Source of the DNA: JADHMP01 sp016779985
GTDB taxonomy: Bacteria; Bacteroidota; Bacteroidia; Flavobacteriales; Flavobacteriaceae
DNA length: 64,000 nucleotides
Direction: 5' to 3'
Assembly (NCBI GenBank): GCA_016779985.1
Contig: JADHMP010000012.1
Span: 1 to 64,000, forward strand
Position 1 is the first letter of the stretch, and the number at the start of each line of letters is the position of its first letter. A model generated the notes under the pieces. It ran no database searches, was not told the origin of the DNA, and saw only the letters and a program-made list of their open reading frames with translations. The position numbers were made by a program, and so were the translations under genes. Below, in pieces: positions 1 through 6,555 of this stretch.

Positions 1-301
1 CTTCGTTGTTGTATACAGGTTGATAGTCTCCTACTGATATATTACCTAATCCATATCTAACTTCTTTATAAGTCATATCAGTATTAGTATCAAGCAACAT
101 ATGTACATGTAGATTATTCCAATCTCCTTTATCTCTTTCAGAAACAAAGAATACTTTGTCAACCTTATATGATCTACTAAATAGTTTGTCAACCCAATCT
201 CTTACTGTTTTGGTATGTATCTTATATGGGGTTCTACATGTTATAAAGTAGTTCCAATCAAAGTTCTGGATAAATCTTGCGTATTCATTATGTATTTTCA
301 T
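1..301 (-). CDS. HUH-type replication initiator (Rep-like), partial, runs off the left edge
   Basis: An open frame reads from an ATG at 301-299 leftward to base 1 with no stop, giving the first 100 residues of a longer protein. It has an aromatic motif-1-like segment (FDWNYFITCRTP, about residues 14-25). Further on is LHVHMLLD (about residues 74-81), which fits the His-hydrophobic-His metal site of HUH endonucleases. Such proteins nick DNA to start rolling-circle replication of plasmids and ssDNA phages. The catalytic Tyr motif would lie beyond the window. Its position just past the 3' end of a tRNA suggests an integrated element. The family call is inferred from the motif and context only. 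Confidence 0.6.
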   Translation of the reverse strand, partial: MKIHNEYARFIQNFDWNYFITCRTPYKIHTKTVRDWVDKLFSRSYKVDKVFFVSERDKGDWNNLHVHMLLDTNTDMTYKEVRYGLGNISVGDYQPVYNNE

Positions 302-504
302 AGTGCTTTGGTTTATATAATAGCAGGGATTAAGGCATCCACATAAATTTTAGTATAAAACGCCTCTATCTCTTGATTTTACTGACATCAAAGCTAAATC
401 AAAAATGAATACAGTTTTTTAGGTAAACAGAAATATTGGGGACACATATAGGGACAAATAAAAAAGGCGAAAACAATAAAATAACTGTTAACGCCTTTAT
501 TTGT
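302..504. other. Intergenic region between the Rep-like gene and the tRNA
   Basis: No gene is visible. A minus-strand TAGCTTTG (389-396) fits the Bacteroidota -7 element and could drive the Rep-like gene with a long leader. Near 437-460 a short direct repeat is present (GGGGACACATA then GGGACAAATA). The tRNA 3' terminator occupies 458-502. This would be the junction of an element inserted at the tRNA 3' end, but no second att copy lies in the window. Confidence 0.4.
458..502 (-). terminator. Likely intrinsic terminator of the CAT tRNA
   Basis: Read on the minus strand, AATAAAGGCG is followed after a loop of about 22 nt by CGCCTTTTTTATT. This is a short stem ending in a T run, placed directly after the tRNA. 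The stem is short and the loop long, so its strength is uncertain. Confidence 0.5.
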
Positions 505-581
505 TGGTGGTCCCACCTGGGCTCGAACCAGGGACCAACTGATTATGAGTCAGCTACTCTAACCAACTGAGCTATAGGACC
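505..581 (-). tRNA. tRNA with CAT anticodon (Met, or Ile2)
   Basis: The minus strand folds as a complete tRNA. The acceptor pair is GGTCCTA/TGGGACC, the T-arm carries GGTTCGAGCC, and the anticodon loop is CTCATAA with anticodon CAT. The 3' CCA is encoded (505-507). The sequence alone cannot separate elongator tRNA-Met from tRNA-Ile2, where CAT is modified by TilS. The lack of a typical initiator acceptor mismatch argues against tRNA-fMet. It is the possible integration target of the element to its left. Confidence 0.9.
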
Positions 582-667
582 TTTTTAATGCTACAAATAT
601 AGACAAACACTTAATAATTACAAGCTATCCTTTTTACCTCAAAAAATAAAGAGATACTGTTTAAACC

Positions 668-1357
668 CTATAAGCTAAGTTCTACTTTGATGAGCTCCTC
701 TAATTTTTCGATTCGAACAATAGCCTCTTCATAAAACTTTATGTTGGCATATATAATTCTTTTCATATCGAACACATAATTTTTAAACCGAAAATCGTCT
801 AAAGCTGAGGTGAGTACATTTGGGTTGAATCGGTAGGGCGCAAAATAAAAATTATTTTTTTTCTCTCTTGAAATCTCTGGCATTGATTCTATAGGATAAT
901 GTAACATCATGTAGTCTGAAAACTTGTAAAATAAATTAACATACATATCACCTATTCGATCTAAGACCCCATAGGCGTTTTCATAATAATAATTAAGTTC
1001 TGAGGAAAGAGACTTGTTTTCTACATACTCTAGTGCTCCGGTCGAAATGAGAGACTTAAAATTTGGGTTTTGCCCTCCAAAATCCCATGTCAAGAGCAGA
1101 CTGTTTATTCCTTCTTGTGATATTATACCATTTTGAATGTTTTGAGCAAATTGCACCCTTTGATATAAAAAGTCTAACGTCATTAAGAAGAACGCTTTAT
1201 CAGTCTTAAGGTCATTTTGGACTCCTGCTAAAGTTTCGTTTTTGAGTTGCTCTTTTTCGAAATCATTCAGCTTTTCTTGAATGTAAAAGGATATCATAAT
1301 CGAAAAAACTATAGCTAATACATCAAATAGAGTCGATTTAATTTTTTTTTGTTTCAT
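668..1357 (-). CDS. Hypothetical membrane-anchored protein, DUF6090-like
   Basis: 229 residues. One hydrophobic helix lies near the N-terminus (about residues 8-26), followed by a charged helical region and a soluble C-terminal part. The layout of a short basic N-terminus, a single membrane helix and a run resembling F-x-S-L-I-S-T-G-A-L recalls the DUF6090 proteins common in marine Flavobacteriia. These have no established function. The gene is alone on the minus strand, with a second small membrane protein just upstream. The ATG is preceded by an AT-rich stretch and no clear promoter. Confidence 0.55.
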   Translation of the reverse strand: MKQKKIKSTLFDVLAIVFSIMISFYIQEKLNDFEKEQLKNETLAGVQNDLKTDKAFFLMTLDFLYQRVQFAQNIQNGIISQEGINSLLLTWDFGGQNPNFKSLISTGALEYVENKSLSSELNYYYENAYGVLDRIGDMYVNLFYKFSDYMMLHYPIESMPEISREKKNNFYFAPYRFNPNVLTSALDDFRFKNYVFDMKRIIYANIKFYEEAIVRIEKLEELIKVELSL

Positions 1358-1432
1358 GGCCTTAATGGTTTTCCCTATTGCTGGTGTTATGCTATTTATT
1401 TTTTCACCCTTTTTTACATAATTGTTTATCTA

Positions 1433-1651
1433 TCATTCTCTCTTTTCATTCCAAAAACCAAACAACAGAAGAAACCCCGTTCCTACCACTGCAAAAACGA
1501 CAGCAGATAAAAAAGAATAAAGAAAGTTAAACGTGTTGTCATCCACCAACTGAAATAATGCTGAATCCTTGTAGGGATCATTAAAAAGCGTTAAATAAAA
1601 TGCCATCAAATAAAAGACCAATCCAACTCCTAGAAAAATACGTTTCACCAT
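1433..1651 (-). CDS. Small two-helix membrane protein, unknown
   Basis: 72 residues with two strongly hydrophobic segments (about 5-23 and 42-66) separated by a short acidic loop (NDPYKDSALF). It ends in a charged tail (NEKRE). I recognise no family. The ATG at 1651-1649 follows a near-consensus TATCTTTA on the minus strand, which supports real expression. The neighbouring DUF6090-like gene lies 75 bp downstream in the same direction, so they may be co-transcribed. Confidence 0.5.
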   Translation of the reverse strand: MVKRIFLGVGLVFYLMAFYLTLFNDPYKDSALFQLVDDNTFNFLYSFLSAVVFAVVGTGFLLLFGFWNEKRE

Positions 1652-1772
1652 TTTTGAAAAATTTTATTTAAAGATATAAATTCTCCTTTTGATTTGACCC
1701 TCAAAAAGCCAGATGCTCCAAAGGCCAATGTCTTAAGCATCGAAAAGGACAAGCGAGTCATATAAATGTTTT

Positions 1773-1780
1773 TATATTTG
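1773..1780 (+). promoter_or_regulatory. -7 promoter element TATATTTG for the DUF2452 gene
   Basis: Exact match to the Bacteroidota TAnnTTTG element. It sits downstream of the ATG at 1766, so that ATG would lie inside the promoter. This favours the GTG at 1790. Confidence 0.5.
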
Positions 1781-1789
1781 CTAAAAAAA

Positions 1790-2206
1790 GTGAAGAAGAA
1801 AAAGCCCGATAACGTGGCTTGGGACGAAGAAAAACAAGCCTATATTTCCAAATGGTTACCCTATGCAAGTTCATTGAGTGGTCCTATAATTGAGGTGCCC
1901 AACGTAGATCACTTCAAGAAAAAGGGGGTTGAATCTGTTTCAAAACACTTTCAAGCTGAATTGCAAGAGCTCAAAGATAAAATAGAGTCTTTTGTTTCTT
2001 TAGCTGCAGACACCCAAAAAGTTTATAATGCGCACTTTAAATTTGAACCTATAGTGGGTGAAACATACCACCTCTACCAAGGTAAAGAGAACGTCTTTTT
2101 ATCTCTTGTCACACCAAAAGAATGGTCCATACCTCATCTGGGGAGTTATCGTCTTAATCCAGAATATAAATGGGTTCGTGTTTCTTGGCCTCCTTCTGCT
2201 CAATAA
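1790..2206 (+). CDS. DUF2452 domain-containing protein
   Basis: About 138 residues from the GTG chosen here. An in-frame ATG at 1766 would add 8 residues but overlaps a TATATTTG promoter element. The N-terminus KKKPDNVAWDEE, the middle PYASSLSGPIIEVPNV and the segment VGETYHLYQG match the DUF2452 family of flavobacteria as I know it. The function is unknown. The fold is probably soluble, with a helical middle and a C-terminal beta part (residues about 85-138). It is the first gene of a plus-strand run leading into rbfA. Confidence 0.75.
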   Translation: MKKKKPDNVAWDEEKQAYISKWLPYASSLSGPIIEVPNVDHFKKKGVESVSKHFQAELQELKDKIESFVSLAADTQKVYNAHFKFEPIVGETYHLYQGKENVFLSLVTPKEWSIPHLGSYRLNPEYKWVRVSWPPSAQ

Positions 2207-2251
2207 TTGGATCTTAGTTAGTGCTCCTCAAATAATCCTTATTTTTACTAG

Positions 2252-2653
2252 ATGGAAGAAACCCTAAACGAGCGACAAAAAAAAATAAACAATCTGCTTC
2301 AACAAGAAATTGCTAGCTTACTTCAAAAAGCAATTAGACAGGCAGATACTTCAAATTTTATGGTGTCCATTTCTAAAGTTCGTGTGGCGGTAGACCTTTC
2401 TAAAGCTAAAGTGTTTGTGAGTTTTTTTCCCACCAAAAATTCTAAAGAGCAGCTAAAGTATCTTCAAGAAAACACAGCGCAACTTCGGCACGATTTATCT
2501 CAAATCTTAAGGCATGACCTGAGACGAGTGCCAGAATTAGTTTTTTATTTAGATGATTCTCTCGACTACATAGAAGGAATAGAAAGGGCCTTATCTGAAG
2601 GAGAAAACCCGATTCAAAAACCCGATTCTCTTTCAAAAAGGCAAAAAAAATGA
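2252..2653 (+). CDS. rbfA: 30S ribosome-binding factor RbfA
   Basis: 133 residues, typical for RbfA, a KH-like protein that helps mature the 5' end of 16S rRNA and binds 30S subunits, notably in the cold. The N-terminal RQKKINNLLQQEIASLLQKA helix, the central strand pair (VSISKVRVAVDLSKAKVFVSF) and R-H-D-L-x-x-R-x-x-P-E-L-x-F-Y-x-D-D-S match the family. The ATG follows a near-consensus TATTTTTA 8 bp upstream. The stop overlaps the permease start by ATGA, so the two are probably translationally coupled. Confidence 0.93.
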   Translation: MEETLNERQKKINNLLQQEIASLLQKAIRQADTSNFMVSISKVRVAVDLSKAKVFVSFFPTKNSKEQLKYLQENTAQLRHDLSQILRHDLRRVPELVFYLDDSLDYIEGIERALSEGENPIQKPDSLSKRQKK

Positions 2654-3861
2654 ATGCCACATTTAAAATTGCACTGCGCTATTTTTTTTCAAAAAGCAAA
2701 CAAACCGTTATCAATCGCATCAATAGTTTTGCCCTTGCCCTTGTCATTTTGGCTTCAGTGGCTTTATTTATTGTCCTTAGTGCTTTTGATGGTTTAAAGG
2801 ATTTCGGCATTTCCTTTACAAATAATTTTTATCCTGATTTTGTCATAAAACCCAAACAGGGTAAAACACTTACGTTAGACTCTTTACAATATAAAAAATT
2901 AGCCGCTTTAGAGCTGATTGAAAATTTTGCTCCAGAAATAGAAGAAAAAGTATTTTTAAGCTATCAAGAAAAAAACCATGTGGCCTACTTAAAAGGGGTC
3001 ACTTCCAATTATGTTGAAGTCTTGCCCATAAAAAAGGCTATTTATTTGGGCAATTGGCTGGAGGAGGGTCCTCAAATTGTTGCTGGTTTTGGTATTGCCA
3101 GCACACTTGGTTTGGGTGTAAATGATTTTGATGCTTTTCTAGAACTCATTGTGCCAAAAAAACAAAACAAAGCCCTGCTCAATCAAGATCCTTTCAAAAG
3201 AAAAAATGCCTTCGTTGTTGGGCTTTATCAGGTTTCTGAAGAACTGGATCAACAGTATGTGTTTTCTAATGCTTCTTTTGCTCAAGACCTTTTGGGTTAT
3301 GCTCCCAATACTTTTTCTCAAATTGCTTTAAAGGTCAATTCTAATGTGGTCAAGCAAGAACTCCTACAGTTGCTTCAACCCATGTTTACTCAAACCATCA
3401 GTGTTGTTTCTAGAAAAGATCAGAATGCAGCATTATACAGGATGTTGAACCTAGAACATTTAGCCATTTATTTCATTTTTACTCTTGTCATGATTATTGC
3501 TCTTTTCAATGTTATTGGTGCACTTATAATGATGATTTTAGACAAAGAAAAACAACTTAGAATACTTTTTGCAATGGGGTTTTCACCTTCAACCCTTAGG
3601 AATGTTTTTTTTACTCTAGGCCTTCTAATCTGTGGAGTAGGTGGGTTTTTAGGGTTGGTTACAGCTAGTATTCTTGTTTTGGTTCAAGACTTTTATCCTT
3701 TTCTATATGTCCCTGGCACCAGTCTGCCCTATCCTGTTGAATACCGTTTTGAAAATCTTCTAATTGTATGGTTCACACTCATGGGCTTAGGAACCCTTAG
3801 TGCAGCATGGGCTTGCAGAGGAGTGGTTAAAAAGGTTCAAAATGTTGCTCCTGCAGCGTGA
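2650..3861 (+). CDS. FtsX/LolC-type ABC transporter permease
   Basis: 403 residues. The topology is that of MacB/LolC/FtsX permeases: one N-terminal helix (about 24-46), a periplasmic domain of about 220 residues, then three helices (about 265-295, 315-345, 370-392). Such proteins work with an ATPase in lipoprotein export or cell-envelope processes, but the ATPase gene is not adjacent. The ATGA overlap with rbfA is a common flavobacterial arrangement. The last 25 bp overlap the convergent dusB gene. Confidence 0.85.
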   Translation: MNATFKIALRYFFSKSKQTVINRINSFALALVILASVALFIVLSAFDGLKDFGISFTNNFYPDFVIKPKQGKTLTLDSLQYKKLAALELIENFAPEIEEKVFLSYQEKNHVAYLKGVTSNYVEVLPIKKAIYLGNWLEEGPQIVAGFGIASTLGLGVNDFDAFLELIVPKKQNKALLNQDPFKRKNAFVVGLYQVSEELDQQYVFSNASFAQDLLGYAPNTFSQIALKVNSNVVKQELLQLLQPMFTQTISVVSRKDQNAALYRMLNLEHLAIYFIFTLVMIIALFNVIGALIMMILDKEKQLRILFAMGFSPSTLRNVFFTLGLLICGVGGFLGLVTASILVLVQDFYPFLYVPGTSLPYPVEYRFENLLIVWFTLMGLGTLSAAWACRGVVKKVQNVAPAA

Positions 3862-4838
3862 GTTTCTTCTAGAGTTTCTACCTCTTTAAAAACAGCAAAG
3901 ACATCGTCCGAATGATTGGCGGTCACCATTGCTGTTCTATGTGCTTTAAAATTTGGAATTCCTTTAAAATAATTGCTGTAGTGGCGCCTTGTTTCAAGTA
4001 CTCCAAGGGTTTCTCCTTTCCAAGCGATGGCCATTTCTAAATGACGCCTAGCCGTTTCTACACGCTGGTTTATTGATGCTGGTGCTATGTGATTCCCTGT
4101 TTTTAAAAACTGTTTGACCGCTTTAAAAAACCACGGATTACCAATACTCCCTCGCCCAATCATCGCTCCGTCTAACCCAAAAGAGTCCCGCATTTCCTTG
4201 GCTTTTTCGGGGCTGTCAACATCGCCATTACCAAAAATGGGAATATGCATTCTAGGGTTATTTTTTACCTCGGCAATAGGGTGCCAATTGGCTTCTCCCT
4301 TATACATTTGTGCTCGGGTTCGACCGTGAATGGATAAAGCGGCACACCCAACGTCTTGTAATCGTTCAGCCACTTCAACAATTTTGATAGAATCATAATC
4401 CCAGCCCAAGCGGGTTTTGACCGTTACAGGGAGTTGGGTGTGTTTTACCATGGCTTCAGTAAGTTTGACCATCAAAGGTATGTCCTTAAGGATTCCTGCT
4501 CCAGCTCCTTTGCAAACCACTTTTTTAACAGGGCAACCAAAATTGATGTCAATAATATCAGGGTTGGAGGCTTCAACAATTTCAACCGATTGCAACATCG
4601 CATCAAGATTAGCGCCAAAAATTTGAATTCCAACAGGGCGTTCCTTTTCATAAATGTCTAGTTTCTGAACGCTCTTTGCAGCATCTCTAATTAAACCTTC
4701 GCTTGAGATAAACTCCGTATAAACTACGTCTGCCCCTTGCTCTTTGCAAAGTGCTCTAAAGGGAGGGTCACTAACATCTTCCATCGGTGCGAGAAGCAGC
4801 GGAAATTCTGGTAGAACTATGTTTCCAATTTTTGGCAA
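3837..4838 (-). CDS. dusB: tRNA-dihydrouridine synthase, DusB type
   Basis: Flavoenzyme that reduces uridine to dihydrouridine in tRNA. Visible motifs are PLLLAPMEDVSDPPFR near the start, the catalytic-Cys region NFGCPVKKV, the phosphate/FMN-binding part VKTRLGWD and GNGDV, and GAMIGRGSIGNPW. About 333 residues. The longest frame begins at TTG 4865, but a TATTTTTG promoter element (4853-4860) covers that start. The in-frame TTG at 4838, giving M-P-K-I-G-N-I, fits both the promoter and the usual family N-terminus. It converges with the permease gene, overlapping by 25 bp. Confidence 0.93.
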   Translation of the reverse strand: MPKIGNIVLPEFPLLLAPMEDVSDPPFRALCKEQGADVVYTEFISSEGLIRDAAKSVQKLDIYEKERPVGIQIFGANLDAMLQSVEIVEASNPDIIDINFGCPVKKVVCKGAGAGILKDIPLMVKLTEAMVKHTQLPVTVKTRLGWDYDSIKIVEVAERLQDVGCAALSIHGRTRAQMYKGEANWHPIAEVKNNPRMHIPIFGNGDVDSPEKAKEMRDSFGLDGAMIGRGSIGNPWFFKAVKQFLKTGNHIAPASINQRVETARRHLEMAIAWKGETLGVLETRRHYSNYFKGIPNFKAHRTAMVTANHSDDVFAVFKEVETLEETHAAGATF

Positions 4839-4852
4839 ACCAACTTTTTTCG

Positions 4853-4860
4853 CAAAAATA
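4853..4860 (-). promoter_or_regulatory. -7 promoter element TATTTTTG for dusB
   Basis: Matches TAnnTTTG on the minus strand, 14 bp before the TTG proposed as the dusB start. It rules against the longer TTG start at 4865. Confidence 0.5.
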
Positions 4861-4943
4861 AGCAAAAGTTAGGCCACGGTTGCTTTTTTGCTCTATTTCA
4901 TGTGTTTCGTTTTGAAGTCAATTCGTTCATTTACGTCATCTCC

Positions 4944-5528
4944 TCACGCTTTCCCACTAAATGGTGGATATTCATCTGTCATATTAGTGAGGTAAAGTTT
5001 TACTCTATATTCCCAACGGATATTTTCAACTAAAAAAGCGTGCCAGTGGGCTGGATATTCTGCGGTAAATAAGACAACCCAAAAGGCCAAAAAAGACAGT
5101 ATTGCCCCCCAAAGAGTTCTAAAAAAAAGAATAAAGAAATGGGGTAAAACAACATATATCGTTCCAAATAATAATCGCACTATTGTTAACTTCCTGCTTA
5201 TTCTTTCCGGATAGTCAATGACTAGCGTAGTATAATTATCTTGAGCTCTTAACCCAAAAGTGGGATAGCCATCTGATAAATTCAGCAGCCGAGCATATAG
5301 CCGAAGCTGCCATCGCATTAGTTGCGCTTGATAGTCAAACATTTTGAGAGGATACTTCCCTGTAAAGAGAATGACCCAAAAAGCAATAAAAGATAAAATA
5401 TTGCTCCAAAGAGACAGAAATAGTAGAAGAAAGGCGTGGGGTGTAACAATATAGAAAACTCCAAAAAAGGTGCGTAATAGAAGCTCTGAACGTGCGTAGC
5501 GCTCCTGTCGAACGATGTTCAAATTCAT
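4944..5528 (-). CDS. Tandem DUF4389 membrane protein
   Basis: 194 residues built of two copies of one unit (about 17-92 and 113-188). Each copy has an amphipathic start, a hydrophobic hairpin (LSFIAFWVILFTGKYP / LSFLAFWVVLFTAEYP) and a tail with R-W-x-x-R-x-Y-x-x-L-x-D-x-Y-P-x-F. This is the DUF4389 signature: membrane proteins of unknown function. A near-consensus TAACTTTA lies about 15 bp before the ATG. It is separate from the flanking genes, both on the minus strand. Confidence 0.8.
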   Translation of the reverse strand: MNLNIVRQERYARSELLLRTFFGVFYIVTPHAFLLLFLSLWSNILSFIAFWVILFTGKYPLKMFDYQAQLMRWQLRLYARLLNLSDGYPTFGLRAQDNYTTLVIDYPERISRKLTIVRLLFGTIYVVLPHFFILFFRTLWGAILSFLAFWVVLFTAEYPAHWHAFLVENIRWEYRVKLYLTNMTDEYPPFSGKA

Positions 5529-5602
5529 AATTAAGTAGGTTAAAGTTAGACTTGTTTAGAAGATAAAACAATTCGTTTTTAAATCGCTGAAAAAGCAATA
5601 AT

Positions 5603-6475
5603 TTATTTTAGTTCAATTCCGCTGTTTTGGATGTTCTTTATAAATTCCTTATCCCAATACGCTTGAACTTCTCCTTTTTTTAGATAGTAGATTCTGGGCG
5701 GTGAACTCCCAATAAGTTCAAAAAATGTTTTGTCGTCAATAAATGCATAGGGAAAAGTACTTTGGGTCTGCCCCTCAAATTCAGCAACTGTTTTGGACCC
5801 CTCTTTGAAATAAAGAGCATAGAGTGGTATTTTTTTTTTCTTTTCCCGTTCCCAATTGGCTAGTTTAGAAGCGGCCTCTTGGCAATGTTCACAATCTAGG
5901 TTAAAAATGCCTACTAATTTATCTCCCGCTGTGAGGTCAACACGTCCCACTTTTTCAAAATGACTATACTCGTTGAAAACGAAGGAATCATAATCTTGGA
6001 TAGGTAATTGAACCCATGGAATCACCAAAAAAAAGAAAGAAAGTATCATAACGGTCTTTGGTGCTCTTTTTTGAAACCTACTTTTCTTATATAAAATAGC
6101 AGCCATAAGTAGTAGAATCAAATTTTTTGCTACAGACTCTAGGGGAGAAAGAGCAATTAATTCACCAAAACAACCGCAGTTTTCAGTGTCCCCAAGGCTA
6201 ACCATATACAATAAATGCAAAGTGAAAATGACAATCATAAGCATGGCAATACTCAACAGTATTCTTCTATAAAAGGGCAATAGTAAACTTAAGCCTAAAG
6301 CTAATTCAAGGCCAATTATGAAACGGGCTAGATATGCAGCAAAAATGCGAGTATCAGCGAGGTTTTGATCCATCAATGTGATTTCAAAATACCCCGGGCT
6401 AATCCATTTGGTGTAAGCAGAAAAAAGGAAGGTAAACGCGAAAAATATACCTAAGATTTGGATAAATCGAAACAT
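5603..6475 (-). CDS. MauE/DoxX-like membrane protein with C-terminal thioredoxin-like domain
   Basis: 290 residues from the ATG at 6475, with about four membrane helices in the first 160 residues. The loop motif NCGCFGE is typical of MauE-type proteins involved in disulfide delivery. After another helix comes a periplasmic thioredoxin-like domain with the redox motif NLDCEHCQEAA, so C-x-x-C is intact. A role in periplasmic thiol chemistry is inferred; the partner is unknown. An upstream ATG (6517) is available, but the TATATTTG element at 6479-6486 lies between the two, leaving only AAT before the chosen ATG. The mRNA may be leaderless. Confidence 0.8.
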   Translation of the reverse strand: MFRFIQILGIFFAFTFLFSAYTKWISPGYFEITLMDQNLADTRIFAAYLARFIIGLELALGLSLLLPFYRRILLSIAMLMIVIFTLHLLYMVSLGDTENCGCFGELIALSPLESVAKNLILLLMAAILYKKSRFQKRAPKTVMILSFFFLVIPWVQLPIQDYDSFVFNEYSHFEKVGRVDLTAGDKLVGIFNLDCEHCQEAASKLANWEREKKKKIPLYALYFKEGSKTVAEFEGQTQSTFPYAFIDDKTFFELIGSSPPRIYYLKKGEVQAYWDKEFIKNIQNSGIELK

Positions 6476-6478
6476 ATT

Positions 6479-6486
6479 CAAATATA
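6479..6486 (-). promoter_or_regulatory. -7 promoter element TATATTTG, start codon 3 bp downstream
   Basis: Minus-strand TATATTTG followed by AAT and then ATG. With a transcription start about 4 bp after the element, the A of ATG would be +1. Confidence 0.5.
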
Positions 6487-6522
6487 GCTTTTTTAATAAA
6501 ATAGAAAACGAGCGCAAATAGC

Positions 6523-6530
6523 TATATTTG
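6523..6530 (+). promoter_or_regulatory. -7 promoter element TATATTTG for lepA
   Basis: Exact TAnnTTTG match, 25 bp before the lepA ATG, in the divergent region shared with the MauE-like gene. Confidence 0.6.
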
Positions 6531-6555
6531 TCAAATCTTAGAACGCTGGTGCTGT

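Noticed and set aside
430..462. Remnant of an integrase C-terminus (frame reading KYWGHI)
   Set aside because: Only about a dozen codons are open before an upstream stop. Too short to support.
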